DNA of 64,000 nucleotides from positions 1 to 64,000 of the forward strand of contig CAIJYD010000002.1 of NCBI GenBank assembly GCA_903824785.1. Direction: 5' to 3'. The notes below the pieces were generated by a model, which saw only the letters and a list, made by a program, of their open reading frames with translations, was not told the origin of the DNA and ran no database searches. Position numbers and translations under genes: made by a program. Below are positions 8,601-17,260 of the stretch, piece after piece; positions within the stretch are counted from its first letter, which is position 1; the number at the start of each line of letters is the position of its first letter. The stretch comes from an uncultured Bacteroidota bacterium (GTDB lineage: Bacteria > Bacteroidota > Bacteroidia > Bacteroidales > VadinHA17).

Positions 8601-10184
8601 GCATTTGCATCAGATATTACCGGAGCTGTCTCAGGAAAACTGAACTTCACGGGAGAACCGGGCAGTATGATACTTAAAGGAGCTGTTCTGGCTGAAAATG
8701 CCTCGATGAAGGTTACTTATCTTCAGACAAAATATAAACTTAACGATACAATCCGTTTCGATAAGAATGGTATTAAATTCAATAACATCAGGCTTTATGA
8801 TGAAAAAGGTAACTTTGCTACTCTCAACGGCGCAGTTAATCATAAGAATTTACGTGAATATAGTGCCGATCTGATAATTAATACAAATGATTGCCTGGTG
8901 CTTAATACAAAGCCCAAGGACAATGAAATGTTTTATGGAACTGCATACTCTTCAGGAGTAACTACCATAAAGACCGGCCCAAATTCTCTTGCATTCGATA
9001 TATCAGCAAAAACAGGAAGAAGCACTAAGTTTTTTGTTCCGCTGAACAGAGGCTTATCTGTCTCAGAGTTTTCTTTCATCAGTTTTGTCGATTCCAATAC
9101 GGCAAAGGAAGGAGAACCTGGCTTTATTGATAAAAAGCCGGCACCGGTAACTTCTAAACAGACAGGAATGGATCTGAATTTCGATCTTGAAGTAACCCCA
9201 GAGGCTGAAGTTCAAATCATTTTCGACTCAAAGGTTGGAGATGTTATGAAAGGACATGGCTCTGGCAATCTGAATATTAACATGAATAAAAAGGGTGATT
9301 TCAAGATATCTGGTGATTATATTATAGAGGACGGCGATTACCTTTTTACTCTCGGGAATATCCTGAATAAATCCTTTAGTGTGGAGAACGGTGGAAAGAT
9401 AATATTTAGCGGAGACGTGTATAATGCTGATATTGATATTAAAGCAATATACAAGCTCAAAGCTTCGCTCTTTGAAATACTGCAGGATGATGCTTATAAG
9501 GATAGAATACCGGTCGAGTGCCAGCTCAATCTCACAGGCAAGCTCTTCAATCCGGTTGTAGGATTCAATATTTATCTTCCGGCTGCTGATGAACAGACAA
9601 GAACCTATCTGCGAAACGCAATATCCACAGAGGAGGAATTAAGCAGGCAGTTCCTTTATCTGCTGGTAATGAATAGCTTTATTGCTGATCCTTCTTCTGC
9701 TGTTTCATCACCTTCATCATCAACCACTACCGGAACATCAGCAATGGCTGTCACAACCACAGAAATGCTTTCTAATCAGCTTAGTAACTGGCTATCGCAG
9801 ATAAGCAACGATTTTGATATCGGATTTGTTTACCGCCCCGGATTTAATCAGATCAATCCCCAGGAGGTTGAAGTTGCGTTATCAACTCAGCTTCTGAATG
9901 ATAAAGTTGTCATTAATGGAAATTTTGATGTAAGAGGAACAGGCAGTGCTTCAGATAATACAAATCAGATCACCGGCGATTTTGATGCTGAAGTAAAGAT
10001 CACTGAGAAGATCAGGTTCAAAGTTTTTAACAGATTTAATAACCCATATACCGGAAAACTGGTTGACTACACTCAGGGTATCGGAATCTTCTTCAAACAG
10101 GATTTCGACAAATTTTCCGACCTTTTCAGGAAAAAAGTCAACTCTGATATAAAAAATGAGGATGAAACGAAGAAAAAAAATTGA
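5697..10184 (+). CDS. tamB: TamB-like translocation/assembly protein (DUF490)
   Basis: A giant 1495-residue protein with one N-terminal membrane anchor (about residues 8-30) and a long beta-rich body. Its C-terminal 400 residues have the TamB/DUF490 character: the GSGNLNINMNKKGDFKISG and GDYLFTLGNILNKSFSV blocks, a FNPVVGFNIYLP motif, a Ser/Thr-rich linker, and a final YTQGIGIFFKQDFD strand. TamB-family proteins bridge inner and outer membranes, and are linked to outer-membrane protein assembly and, more recently, phospholipid transport. I chose the ATG at 5697 because it sits directly before the positively charged anchor; a TTG seven codons upstream (5676) is in frame but less likely. An Omp85/TamA partner is not adjacent; a candidate lies at 47743. 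Confidence 0.9.
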   Translation: MFKNIKKSLKYFIIFIGVILLLPSILYPVLQISAVQTFLVNRVTNHFSKDVKSTVSAGRIELKFFNKLSIDDLLIKDQNNDTLLYSRNFIAAIRLIDFKHKSFRLGRVILNKPVIAFITDSTGLMNLTWYLNLLAKDPADTSKKAKISISVDQFDINDARFSLINHSATKGKTKMDFNNLNLTAINGIIEDIKIQNDTTSFNIYNLGFKESSGFVLKRISSSVLLANRNIFLNSTNLTCDSSIINIAKFSLSTDSSSSFKRFTEEVKLDIVFEKSLINTSDLQYFLPVAPELNESVWLSGKIFGTVSELRGRNIELSYRDYTYLDCDFDFSGLPQIENAFIYIGVNNLITDARDIEKIRIPGKGKIIVPEVLYKLKNISFNGNFTGFTTDFVTYGEIRTSRGNISTDISFRPEEKNKYRIKGLITGSNIDLGELTGKQELLGKLSIQTNVDGYANSLKKFAANLTGKIDSVEINRYEYRNITLNGFFTEKTWDGSVNIADKNIKLDLLGLLNFKDTLPEFDFTLNVADANLFKLNFDKLDTTSSVTMLLTSNFRGNSIDNLDGEIKLLNSNFVKHNKNLELYDFSIKTYKDKNVPVLSLRTDFVDADIRGKYNFATIGSLVKTSLSTLMPSQFPVGEKIKEIKTNDFSFEINFKNSDNINDFLRTGILLADKSFIKGDIFPDSIIKITGKSKMLTVANNVFKDFSVDINLLGSELAVDINSSVLSLLRQSELKDFAIRLKTKPDNFLFTVDWDNKDKEHNRGNFIAKGSIAKSNSKNAKAVLKIDIDSTQISSRSNLWNISHSTILIDSNAYKINKLYISNDENYYLIDGAMSEDPSDTLHLEFKGIDIQPLNYLGAQSSYNDPTKIPLNFKGRLNGKILLSDVYRNLLLQGNILINDFSLLGSNFGNISIASGLDITKRVVNLKASNNLLDTKMFDIDGTYNPSTKKIELNANATRLPVGFLNPLLKAFASDITGAVSGKLNFTGEPGSMILKGAVLAENASMKVTYLQTKYKLNDTIRFDKNGIKFNNIRLYDEKGNFATLNGAVNHKNLREYSADLIINTNDCLVLNTKPKDNEMFYGTAYSSGVTTIKTGPNSLAFDISAKTGRSTKFFVPLNRGLSVSEFSFISFVDSNTAKEGEPGFIDKKPAPVTSKQTGMDLNFDLEVTPEAEVQIIFDSKVGDVMKGHGSGNLNINMNKKGDFKISGDYIIEDGDYLFTLGNILNKSFSVENGGKIIFSGDVYNADIDIKAIYKLKASLFEILQDDAYKDRIPVECQLNLTGKLFNPVVGFNIYLPAADEQTRTYLRNAISTEEELSRQFLYLLVMNSFIADPSSAVSSPSSSTTTGTSAMAVTTTEMLSNQLSNWLSQISNDFDIGFVYRPGFNQINPQEVEVALSTQLLNDKVVINGNFDVRGTGSASDNTNQITGDFDAEVKITEKIRFKVFNRFNNPYTGKLVDYTQGIGIFFKQDFDKFSDLFRKKVNSDIKNEDETKKKN

Positions 10185-10349
10185 CACTCTTTTCGCTCTT
10201 ATCCAACTTCAATGGTTAATAAAATATTTATCATTGTTATTAACCCATGATAATAGAACAGGGTATACTTGCGTTTTTTAATATCTTCGCACTTGAAAAG
10301 ATAATACTGAACTCTTTAATAGATTGAAACATTTAACAAAAAACAGAAT

Positions 10350-11042
10350 ATGGCATTTTTAAATTTCATTTTGCAGGGAAACTCCCTAATGGTTGAGAAA
10401 GCGGGCGCAATGAAACTAACACTTCTTGACCTTACAATAAAAGGGGGATGGGTTATGATTCCTATAATACTTTTGTCGTTCGTGGCAGCATATATCTTTA
10501 TTGAAAGATATTATGTAATCAGAAAAGCCACTAAGGAGGATACCAACTTCATGAACAGGATAAAAGATTATATCCACGACGGAAAGATTGATGCGGCAGT
10601 GGCGTTATGCAAATCGACAGACAGTCCTTCAGCACGAATGGTTGAAAAAGGAATAACCAGGCTGGGCAGACCATTACAGGATATCAGCACAGCAATCGAA
10701 AATGTTGGTAAACTTGAGATTTCCAAACTTGAGAAGGGATTTCCAACTCTTGCCACAATCACCGGTGCAGAGCCCATGCTGGGTTTCCTTGGAACAGTAA
10801 TCGGGATGGTACAGTCCTTCTATGCCATGTCGCAGGCTGGTAACAATATTGAAGTTTCAATGATGTCGGATGGTATTTATACTGCACTGATAACAACTGT
10901 AGCAGGTTTAATAGTTGGTATAATCGGCTATTTCGCATATAATACACTGGTTGTCAGAGTTGAAAAAGTAGTTTTTAATCTTGAAGCTACACTTACTGAG
11001 TTCATGGATATTTTGAACGAACCTATTAAATCAGATCGTTAA
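10350..11042 (+). CDS. exbB: ExbB/TolQ-family proton channel
   Basis: A 230-residue MotA/TolQ/ExbB-family protein with three hydrophobic segments: one at about 31-52 (GGWVMIPIILLSFVAAYIFIERYY), and two after the cytoplasmic domain, at about 135-160 and 175-200. The signature block between the last helices, PMLGFLGTVIGMVQSF then GIYTALITTVAGLIVGI, is clear. It forms the inner-membrane proton-driven motor with the next gene and powers outer-membrane uptake or envelope work. It is one base from exbD and starts a three-gene operon. The preceding 165 bases hold no gene and only a near match to the -7 element (TATCTTCG at 10282-10289). Confidence 0.95.
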   Translation: MAFLNFILQGNSLMVEKAGAMKLTLLDLTIKGGWVMIPIILLSFVAAYIFIERYYVIRKATKEDTNFMNRIKDYIHDGKIDAAVALCKSTDSPSARMVEKGITRLGRPLQDISTAIENVGKLEISKLEKGFPTLATITGAEPMLGFLGTVIGMVQSFYAMSQAGNNIEVSMMSDGIYTALITTVAGLIVGIIGYFAYNTLVVRVEKVVFNLEATLTEFMDILNEPIKSDR

Positions 11043-11043
11043 G

Positions 11044-11436
11044 ATGGCACTCTCCCAACGAAATAAAATCAGTATCAATTTCAGTTCTGTAGGAATGACT
11101 GATGTTGTCTTTAACCTTCTTATATTCTTTATGTTAACTTCAACACTTGTGCATCCTTCTGCTATTAAGCTGCTTCTGCCGAAAGGAAGTACCCAGACCT
11201 CAGCCAAACCACAGACTTCGGTATCAATAACCAGCGACCTCAACTATTATGTTGAACAGCAGCCTGTCGCCTTTGAGCAGCTTGAAGATATTCTGAAACA
11301 AAAACTAGGAAGCGCACCCGACACATATATTGCGGTACATGCAGATAAGAGTGTTCCTTTTGAAAATGTTGTCAAAGTTCTGGATATTGCTCAAAGAAAT
11401 AATTATAAACTGATAATTGCAACCTCCCCAAAATAA
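11044..11436 (+). CDS. exbD: ExbD/TolR-family energy-transducing protein
   Basis: A 130-residue ExbD/TolR protein: a short cytoplasmic N-terminus, one membrane helix (about 19-37, VVFNLLIFFMLTSTLVHPS), and a periplasmic domain ending in the conserved VVKVLDIAQRNNYKLIIAT. The membrane Asp that carries protons in ExbD fits D20 in GMTDVVFNLLIFF. The ATG follows the exbB stop after one base, and the end overlaps the TonB-like gene by 20 bases, so the three are translationally coupled. Confidence 0.95.
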   Translation: MALSQRNKISINFSSVGMTDVVFNLLIFFMLTSTLVHPSAIKLLLPKGSTQTSAKPQTSVSITSDLNYYVEQQPVAFEQLEDILKQKLGSAPDTYIAVHADKSVPFENVVKVLDIAQRNNYKLIIATSPK

Positions 11437-12310
11437 CGACCTTCACAGATTTCCTTCCGAAAGAGGGAAAGGGCTTGCCGGAACTGCAATAATACATCTG
11501 GTATTGTTCATTTTGTTGCTGCTTGTAGGTTTTTCAGTACCTCCGCCTCCTGTTCAGGAAGAGGGGATACTTGTAAATTTCGGAACAGATGAAACCGGCG
11601 TAGGTTTGGTTGAGCCATCGCCACCGGCAGTTCAGGAAACGACCTCACCTCCCCTTCCCTCCCAGACAAAAATAAAAACGGAAGAAGAGCCATTGCTGAC
11701 ACAGAATACTGAAGAGGCACCGGAGGTTAAAAAAACCGATCCTGATGCAGAGAAGAAAAAGACTGAAAAGATTGAAGCCGATAAAAAACAGAGAGAGTTT
11801 ATTGAAAATGAAAGAATAAGAAAAGTACAGGAAGAGATTGAAAGAAAAAGAGTTGAGGCTGAACAGCAGCGCCAGACAGATATAATGAACAGGACAAAAA
11901 ACGCACTGGCTAACTCAAAAAATTCAGGTACAAATTCTACAGGTGAAGGTATTGCCGGAGGGCCGGGAAATCAGGGTGTTGAAACAGGGTCAGTCGATTC
12001 AAAGGTACGGGGTGACGGAAGTGGTCTTGGCGACAAAGGCATTTCGTATGATCTGCAGGGGCGTGGTTTTCAGAAACTGCCCTCTCCCAGATATGATTAT
12101 CAGGGTGAAGGAAGAGTTGTGGTTGAGGTCAGTGTCGACAGGTCAGGAAAAGTTATTCAGGCAGTTCCTGGAAGTAAAGGATCAACTACTCTGGACGAAT
12201 ATCTTCTTAAAGTAGCAAAAGAAGCTGCAATTGAGGCACGTTTTGAAGCGAAACCAGAAGCACCTGCTGTACAGAAAGGTACAATTACCTATAATTTTAT
12301 TCTGAAATAA
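11417..12310 (+). CDS. TonB-like energy transducer
   Basis: A 297-residue protein with the layout of a TonB: a membrane anchor at about 17-38 (LAGTAIIHLVLFILLLLVG), a Pro-rich stretch, a Glu/Lys-rich charged helix (about 90-155), a Gly-rich linker and a C-terminal TonB-type fold with GRVVVEVSVDRSGKV and GTITYNFILK. It would carry ExbB-ExbD energy to outer-membrane receptors. In this frame the stop at 11411-11413 leaves TTG at 11417 as the only usual start before the membrane anchor, and no in-frame ATG precedes that anchor. The gene therefore starts inside exbD and probably relies on coupling. Confidence 0.9.
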   Translation: MQPPQNNDLHRFPSERGKGLAGTAIIHLVLFILLLLVGFSVPPPPVQEEGILVNFGTDETGVGLVEPSPPAVQETTSPPLPSQTKIKTEEEPLLTQNTEEAPEVKKTDPDAEKKKTEKIEADKKQREFIENERIRKVQEEIERKRVEAEQQRQTDIMNRTKNALANSKNSGTNSTGEGIAGGPGNQGVETGSVDSKVRGDGSGLGDKGISYDLQGRGFQKLPSPRYDYQGEGRVVVEVSVDRSGKVIQAVPGSKGSTTLDEYLLKVAKEAAIEARFEAKPEAPAVQKGTITYNFILK

Positions 12311-12340
12311 ATTAATTCAGGAATGATCCTCAAAAAATTC

Positions 12341-12733
12341 CTACATGAGTTGTCTCTCAAATAATTCCCTTACTGCAATTGACAGATTATCAATAAGATT
12401 ATTATCTTTAATTATATAGTCGTCTATACCTTTTCTGGCAAGTTCAAGAACAATCTCGCCTTTCTCCTGACCCGATAACATTATCACCGGAACATTAGGT
12501 TTCAACTCCTTAATCTTATCGAAAGCCTCCATTCCATTCATTAATTTTTTGTTGTTATTCACAAAAAAATAATCAAGAATAATAAGATCAGGGTTTTTTT
12601 CTAATGCTTTCAGACAATCTTCACCATTTTCAAATGCCTCAAGATTGTAACCTTCCGACGTAAAACGTTTAACAACCAACATGTTAATAAACGGATCGTC
12701 ATCTACAATAAAAATATATTTCCTGCTATTCAT
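12341..12733 (-). CDS. Single-domain response regulator
   Basis: The 130 residues are one receiver domain with no output domain. The acidic pair D11-D12, the phospho-acceptor D54 in LIILDYFF, the Ser of VIMLSGQ and the Lys of DDYIIKDN are all present. The acceptor is followed by YFF rather than the usual MP-containing loop. It sits alone and convergent to the TonB-like gene, with no kinase next to it. It may act in a phosphorelay or by protein-protein contact, perhaps with hybrid kinases such as the one at 56563; this is inference. Confidence 0.92.
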   Translation of the reverse strand: MNSRKYIFIVDDDPFINMLVVKRFTSEGYNLEAFENGEDCLKALEKNPDLIILDYFFVNNNKKLMNGMEAFDKIKELKPNVPVIMLSGQEKGEIVLELARKGIDDYIIKDNNLIDNLSIAVRELFERQLM

Positions 12734-12760
12734 CTATAAAACGATTATTATGGCATATTG

Positions 12761-12768
12761 CAAAGTTA
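12761..12768 (-). promoter_or_regulatory. -7 promoter element for the response regulator
   Basis: On the minus strand this reads TAACTTTG, an exact match to the Bacteroidota -7 consensus TAnnTTTG, 27 bases upstream of the regulator's ATG. No clear TTTG -33 element was identified. Confidence 0.5.
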
Positions 12769-12821
12769 AAAAAATAATCCTATTCTTTCTGATAATTATT
12801 TTGCAACTAATTCTGAAATAA

Positions 12822-14102
12822 TTACATCACAAATAGAGGAAAAGACTTCATCATGTTAATCACTTTTTCTCCAACCCTGGCTATAACAGCTTCATTCTCA
12901 ATATTTGAAATAACTTCATCGATAAGATCCACTATCTGCCCCATGTGTTCCTCTTTTAATCCCCTGGTAGTAATTGCCGGTGTTCCAACCCTTAAACCTG
13001 AAGTAAGAAATGGTGAACGGCTATCGAACGGTACCATATTTTTATTTACAGTTATATGAGAAAGGACAAGTGTATTCTCAACTTTTTTGCCGGAAATATC
13101 AGGAAATTTGGTCCTGAGATCAATTAACATCAGATGATTATCAGTTCCGTCTGATATGACTTTATATCCTTTATCCATAAAAGCCTGTGCCATCACAACT
13201 GCATTCCTTTTTAATCTGATCTGATATTCTTTGAATGAAGGGTCGAGAGCTTCTCCGAAAGATACTGCCTTAGAGGCTATTACATGTTCCAGCGGACCTC
13301 CCTGTGTGCCCGGAAAGACAGCTGAGTTCAGAAGCGATGACATCATTCTTACCTCGCCCTTAGGAGTGGCTATACCCCATGGATTTACAAAGTCCTTACC
13401 CATAAGGATTATCCCTCCTCTTGGTCCACGGAGGGTTTTATGGGTTGTTGAAGTAACTATATGAGCATATTTCAGAGGATTATTCAAAAGACCGGCAGCT
13501 ATAAGACCAGCCGGATGTGCCATATCGACCACGAAAATGGCGTCAATCATATCAGCAATCTTCCTCATTCTTTCGTAATCCCACTCGCGCGAATAAGCCG
13601 ACGCCCCTCCTATTATCATCTTTGGCTTCTCCCTGAGTGCAATCTCTTCCATTGCATCATAGTCAACCAGACCGGTTTCCTCCCTTACACTATATGCAAT
13701 CGGCTTATAGAACAGACCTGATGAATTTACAGGCGAACCATGCGAAAGATGCCCTCCGTGTGCCAGGTTCAATCCCATAAAAGTATCGCCCGGCTTAAGA
13801 ACTGTCATAAATACAGCCATATTGGCCTGTGCACCTGAATGAGGCTGTACGTTGGCATATTCTGCATTAAACAGTTGCTTCAGCCTGTCAATTGCAATCT
13901 GCTCCGATTGGTCAACAATCTCGCACCCGCCATAATACCGGTTTCCCGGATAACCTTCAGCATATTTATTTGTCATAACCGACCCCATTGCTTCAAGCAC
14001 TTGAGGACTGACAAAATTTTCGGAAGCAATAAGTTCTATTCCGTTTATCTGGCGCTGACGCTCCTTTTCAATAAGATCAAAAATCACACTATCTCTCTTC
14101 AT
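12822..14102 (-). CDS. glyA: Serine hydroxymethyltransferase
   Basis: GlyA interconverts serine and glycine with tetrahydrofolate and supplies one-carbon units. At 426 residues it has normal length. The PLP-binding lysine is K222 in the signature [13 protein letters not shown]; other family blocks are [11 protein letters not shown] near the start, [10 protein letters not shown], and [11 protein letters not shown]. It lies 20 bases downstream of the CLC gene on the same strand, so it may be co-transcribed with it, although the functions look unrelated. Confidence 0.98.
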   Translation of the reverse strand: MKRDSVIFDLIEKERQRQINGIELIASENFVSPQVLEAMGSVMTNKYAEGYPGNRYYGGCEIVDQSEQIAIDRLKQLFNAEYANVQPHSGAQANMAVFMTVLKPGDTFMGLNLAHGGHLSHGSPVNSSGLFYKPIAYSVREETGLVDYDAMEEIALREKPKMIIGGASAYSREWDYERMRKIADMIDAIFVVDMAHPAGLIAAGLLNNPLKYAHIVTSTTHKTLRGPRGGIILMGKDFVNPWGIATPKGEVRMMSSLLNSAVFPGTQGGPLEHVIASKAVSFGEALDPSFKEYQIRLKRNAVVMAQAFMDKGYKVISDGTDNHLMLIDLRTKFPDISGKKVENTLVLSHITVNKNMVPFDSRSPFLTSGLRVGTPAITTRGLKEEHMGQIVDLIDEVISNIENEAVIARVGEKVINMMKSFPLFVM

Positions 14103-14122
14103 AATATCATTTTTTAAGGTTT

Positions 14123-15898
14123 CTATTCATCCGAAAATTCAATAAGCAATTCGCGGTAGGTCGAAAAGATCCGCGATTTGGAAATAAATCCTACATAATA
14201 ACCATTATCAAGTACAGGAAGGTTCCATGCACCTGTATTTCTGAAAGCTTCCATCACCGTTTCGATGCTCTCCTTTTTATCGATATAAGATGGAGGAATG
14301 GTCATTAAATCTCTCATATTTGTCGTTTCATACAATTCCTGGTGAAACATAATTTCTCTTACGTCATCAAGCAAAACAACACCCTCCAGAATATTATATT
14401 CGTCAACCACCGGAAAGAGGTTTCTTTTCGACTTGGCGATAATCTTAATCAATTCACCAAGTGAATCTGTTGGCTTGACTTTTTGAAGATCAGTCTCGAT
14501 TTCCTTCTTCCAGTTCATGCGTACCAGCACCGCTTTATCTTTATCATGGGTTATAAGTTCTCCCCTTTTGGCCAATTGCACATGATAAATAGAATGTTTC
14601 TCAAAGCTGCGGGTTGTTATATAGGCAGCTGTTGAAGTTATAATAAGCGGAATAAGTAAATTGTAACCACCTGTTATTTCAGCTATCAGAAATATGGCTG
14701 TAAGCGGAGCATGCATAACACCTGCCATCATACCGGCCATTCCTACAAGAACAAATCTGTTATCAGGCAGATCAACATTTACATACCTTTTTAAAAGACT
14801 TGCAACAAAAAATCCATTTATGCCACCTATAAAAAGGGTTGGTGCAAATATTCCGCCTATACCTCCGGCACCATTGGTTGAACTGCTTGCAACAACTTTA
14901 AGTAAAACAAGACCAAGCATAAAGAGTGTTACCAGGAAAAAACTTTCAGAATATTTATTAAAAATACTATTGCTGAACAGAACATCTGCATTGCCCTGAA
15001 GAAGTGACATAATTGTATCATATCCTTCACCATAAAAGGGAGGGAAGAGATAAATCAACCCGCCAAGAACTATTCCACCAAGGATAAGACGAAGATAAAC
15101 ATTTCTGATTTTTTCATAACTGCCTTCAAGGAATAGTGTCATCTTTGAAAAGTAAAGAGAGATTACGCCGGAAATAATCCCAAGTAAAAGATACCATGGG
15201 ATATTGGAGATGCTGAAAGCCTCTAATATATTAAAATTGAAAAGGACCTTATCTCCCATCAGAAAATAGGCAACTGTTGCTGCTGTAACAGACGAGATCA
15301 GCAGAGGTACTATTGATGAAATAGTAAGATCGAGCATCAGAATCTCCAGTGTAAAAACAATTCCTGCGACAGGAGCCTTGAAAATTCCTGATACAGCACC
15401 CGCTGCACCACAACCTATAAGAAGCGTAATATTCTTATAGTTCATATTAAACAATCGTCCGATTGATGAACCTATTGAAGATCCTGTAAGTACAATAGGC
15501 GCCTCGGCACCAACCGATCCTCCAAAACCGATTGTAAGTGTACTGGCTACAATTGAGGTCCAGGTATTATGAGTCCGCAGATGACTTTTCTTCTTTGAAA
15601 TTGCAAAAAGAATCCTGCTTATACCATGACCTATCTTATCCTTTACGATGTATTTTACAAATAATAAAGTCAGTGCCATCCCAAGAAGCGGGTAAGCCAG
15701 ATAAAGATAACTGCCCGACTCGCTTGTTATTCCGTCAGTAAGTAACTTGTGTGTAAAATGAATTGTGTTTTTCAGGAAAGCCGCCGCCAGAGCACTCAGC
15801 AGACCCACTACAAGACTCAGGAAATAGACTAACTTAACCTGATCAATACCAACAAGCCTTTGATGAAATTTCTTAATAAAATTTCTATTTCTGAACAT
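14123..15898 (-). CDS. CLC-family anion transporter with CBS pair
   Basis: A 591-residue voltage-gated chloride channel family protein. About 430 residues carry the CLC membrane core, with the gating Glu at E132 in [10 protein letters not shown] and the C-terminal-half block [23 protein letters not shown]. Two CBS domains follow (about 460-580) and probably sense nucleotides. Two deviations from E. coli ClC are visible: the Ser-bearing selectivity loop GSGIP reads G90-H-G-I-S, and the internal proton Glu (E203) aligns with I187. The protein may be a passive channel or an exchanger with different coupling; sequence alone does not decide. Confidence 0.93.
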   Translation of the reverse strand: MFRNRNFIKKFHQRLVGIDQVKLVYFLSLVVGLLSALAAAFLKNTIHFTHKLLTDGITSESGSYLYLAYPLLGMALTLLFVKYIVKDKIGHGISRILFAISKKKSHLRTHNTWTSIVASTLTIGFGGSVGAEAPIVLTGSSIGSSIGRLFNMNYKNITLLIGCGAAGAVSGIFKAPVAGIVFTLEILMLDLTISSIVPLLISSVTAATVAYFLMGDKVLFNFNILEAFSISNIPWYLLLGIISGVISLYFSKMTLFLEGSYEKIRNVYLRLILGGIVLGGLIYLFPPFYGEGYDTIMSLLQGNADVLFSNSIFNKYSESFFLVTLFMLGLVLLKVVASSSTNGAGGIGGIFAPTLFIGGINGFFVASLLKRYVNVDLPDNRFVLVGMAGMMAGVMHAPLTAIFLIAEITGGYNLLIPLIITSTAAYITTRSFEKHSIYHVQLAKRGELITHDKDKAVLVRMNWKKEIETDLQKVKPTDSLGELIKIIAKSKRNLFPVVDEYNILEGVVLLDDVREIMFHQELYETTNMRDLMTIPPSYIDKKESIETVMEAFRNTGAWNLPVLDNGYYVGFISKSRIFSTYRELLIEFSDE

Positions 15899-15905
15899 AA
15901 TTATG

Positions 15906-15913
15906 CAAATATA
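15906..15913 (-). promoter_or_regulatory. -7 promoter element for the CLC gene
   Basis: On the minus strand this reads TATATTTG, an exact TAnnTTTG match ending 8 bases before the CLC ATG. With that spacing the transcript would be leaderless or nearly so. Confidence 0.5.
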
Positions 15914-15944
15914 AAAACAATACTAAACCTTCATTGTTTTTATT

Positions 15945-15952
15945 TAAGTTTG
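15945..15952 (+). promoter_or_regulatory. -7 promoter element for the M16 peptidase operon
   Basis: TAAGTTTG matches the TAnnTTTG consensus exactly, 60 bases before the first M16 peptidase ATG. It lies back to back with the element for the divergent CLC gene. Confidence 0.45.
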
Positions 15953-16012
15953 TCTTCTGAAAAATCTTTCAGCAACGTACTTGCCCAACAACAATAATTT
16001 GATTAAGACGGT

Positions 16013-17260
16013 ATGATAAATTTCGATCAGTTCACTCTTGATAACGGGTTAAGAGTTCTTGTACACGAGGATAAATCTACCCCTCTCGTTGCAATGAATA
16101 TTCTCTATAATGTCGGCTCAAGGGATGAAGATCCGGATTCCACCGGCCTGGCTCACCTGTTTGAGCATCTTATGTTCGGCGGCTCTGTGAATATACCTGA
16201 TTATGATAAACCATTGCAGATGGTGGGTGGCGAAAACAACGCATTTACCAGCAATGATATCACCAATTACTATCTTACCATTCCTTCAGAAAATATTGAA
16301 ACCGGCTTCTGGCTTGAATCAGACAGGATGCTTGAACTTGATTTTTCACAAAAAAATCTTGATACACAAAAAAATGTTGTTATTGAAGAATTCAATCAAC
16401 GCTATCTGAATCAGCCTTATGGCGATGCCCTTTTGAAAATAAGGCCACTGGCATATAAGGTCCATCCTTACCGCTGGCCAACCATTGGAATGGATATTTC
16501 ACATGTTGAGAATACCAGCCTTGACAAGATAAAAAAATTCTTCTTCTCTCATTACGCTCCCAATAATGCTATCCTTTCCCTGACCGGAAATATAGGATAC
16601 GACCTTGCCGGCAGGCTCACCAGAAAATGGTTTGGCCCTATTGAAAAGAGAGAAGTACAAGCAAGAAACCTCCCTCCGGAACCTGATCAGAATGAAGAGA
16701 GAACAACCACAATTGAAAAAGATCTGCCATCAGATGCGCTTTATAAAGCGTGGCATATTGGGCCAAGAAAAGGTTCTGATTTTTTTACACTCGACCTGAT
16801 AACGGACCTTCTGGCAGGAGGAGAATCAGGAAGGCTCAATACGAAACTGGTAAGGGAGAAGAAATTGTTCAGCGATATAAATGCTTATATTACTTCAGAT
16901 ATAGACCCCGGACTTATTTTCATTCAGGGAAAACTTATGAAAAACATTAACTTTCAGCAGGCAGAAGAAGCTGTAAATGAAGTTATAATGAGCTTAACTG
17001 ATAAAAACGGAATTAAAGACGAAATGGAAAAGGTGAAAAATAAATTTGAATCCTCCACTGTCTTTTCCAATACAAGTATTCTGAATAAAGCCGTTAACCT
17101 TGCATATAATGAACTGCTCGGTAATGCTGAAAATATTAATCTCGAAGTAGATGCTTATAGAAGAATCACCCAGGATATGGTTGTGGAAGCAATCAGGCGA
17201 TACTTTGTCCCTTCAAATTGCAGTACATTATACTATAAATCAACCCGAAAGGATAAATAA
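16013..17260 (+). CDS. M16 zinc metallopeptidase, catalytic subunit
   Basis: A 415-residue insulinase/processing-peptidase family protein with the inverted zinc motif HxxEH (H48-L-F-E51-H52) and the downstream metal ligand region NVVIEEFNQR. No signal peptide is visible, so it is probably cytoplasmic, unless exported by another route. It is followed, with a one-base overlap, by a second M16 gene that lacks the zinc motif. Such pairs form heterodimers in which the first chain cuts and the second completes the substrate chamber, as in mitochondrial processing peptidase. The substrate is unknown. Confidence 0.95.
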   Translation: MINFDQFTLDNGLRVLVHEDKSTPLVAMNILYNVGSRDEDPDSTGLAHLFEHLMFGGSVNIPDYDKPLQMVGGENNAFTSNDITNYYLTIPSENIETGFWLESDRMLELDFSQKNLDTQKNVVIEEFNQRYLNQPYGDALLKIRPLAYKVHPYRWPTIGMDISHVENTSLDKIKKFFFSHYAPNNAILSLTGNIGYDLAGRLTRKWFGPIEKREVQARNLPPEPDQNEERTTTIEKDLPSDALYKAWHIGPRKGSDFFTLDLITDLLAGGESGRLNTKLVREKKLFSDINAYITSDIDPGLIFIQGKLMKNINFQQAEEAVNEVIMSLTDKNGIKDEMEKVKNKFESSTVFSNTSILNKAVNLAYNELLGNAENINLEVDAYRRITQDMVVEAIRRYFVPSNCSTLYYKSTRKDK

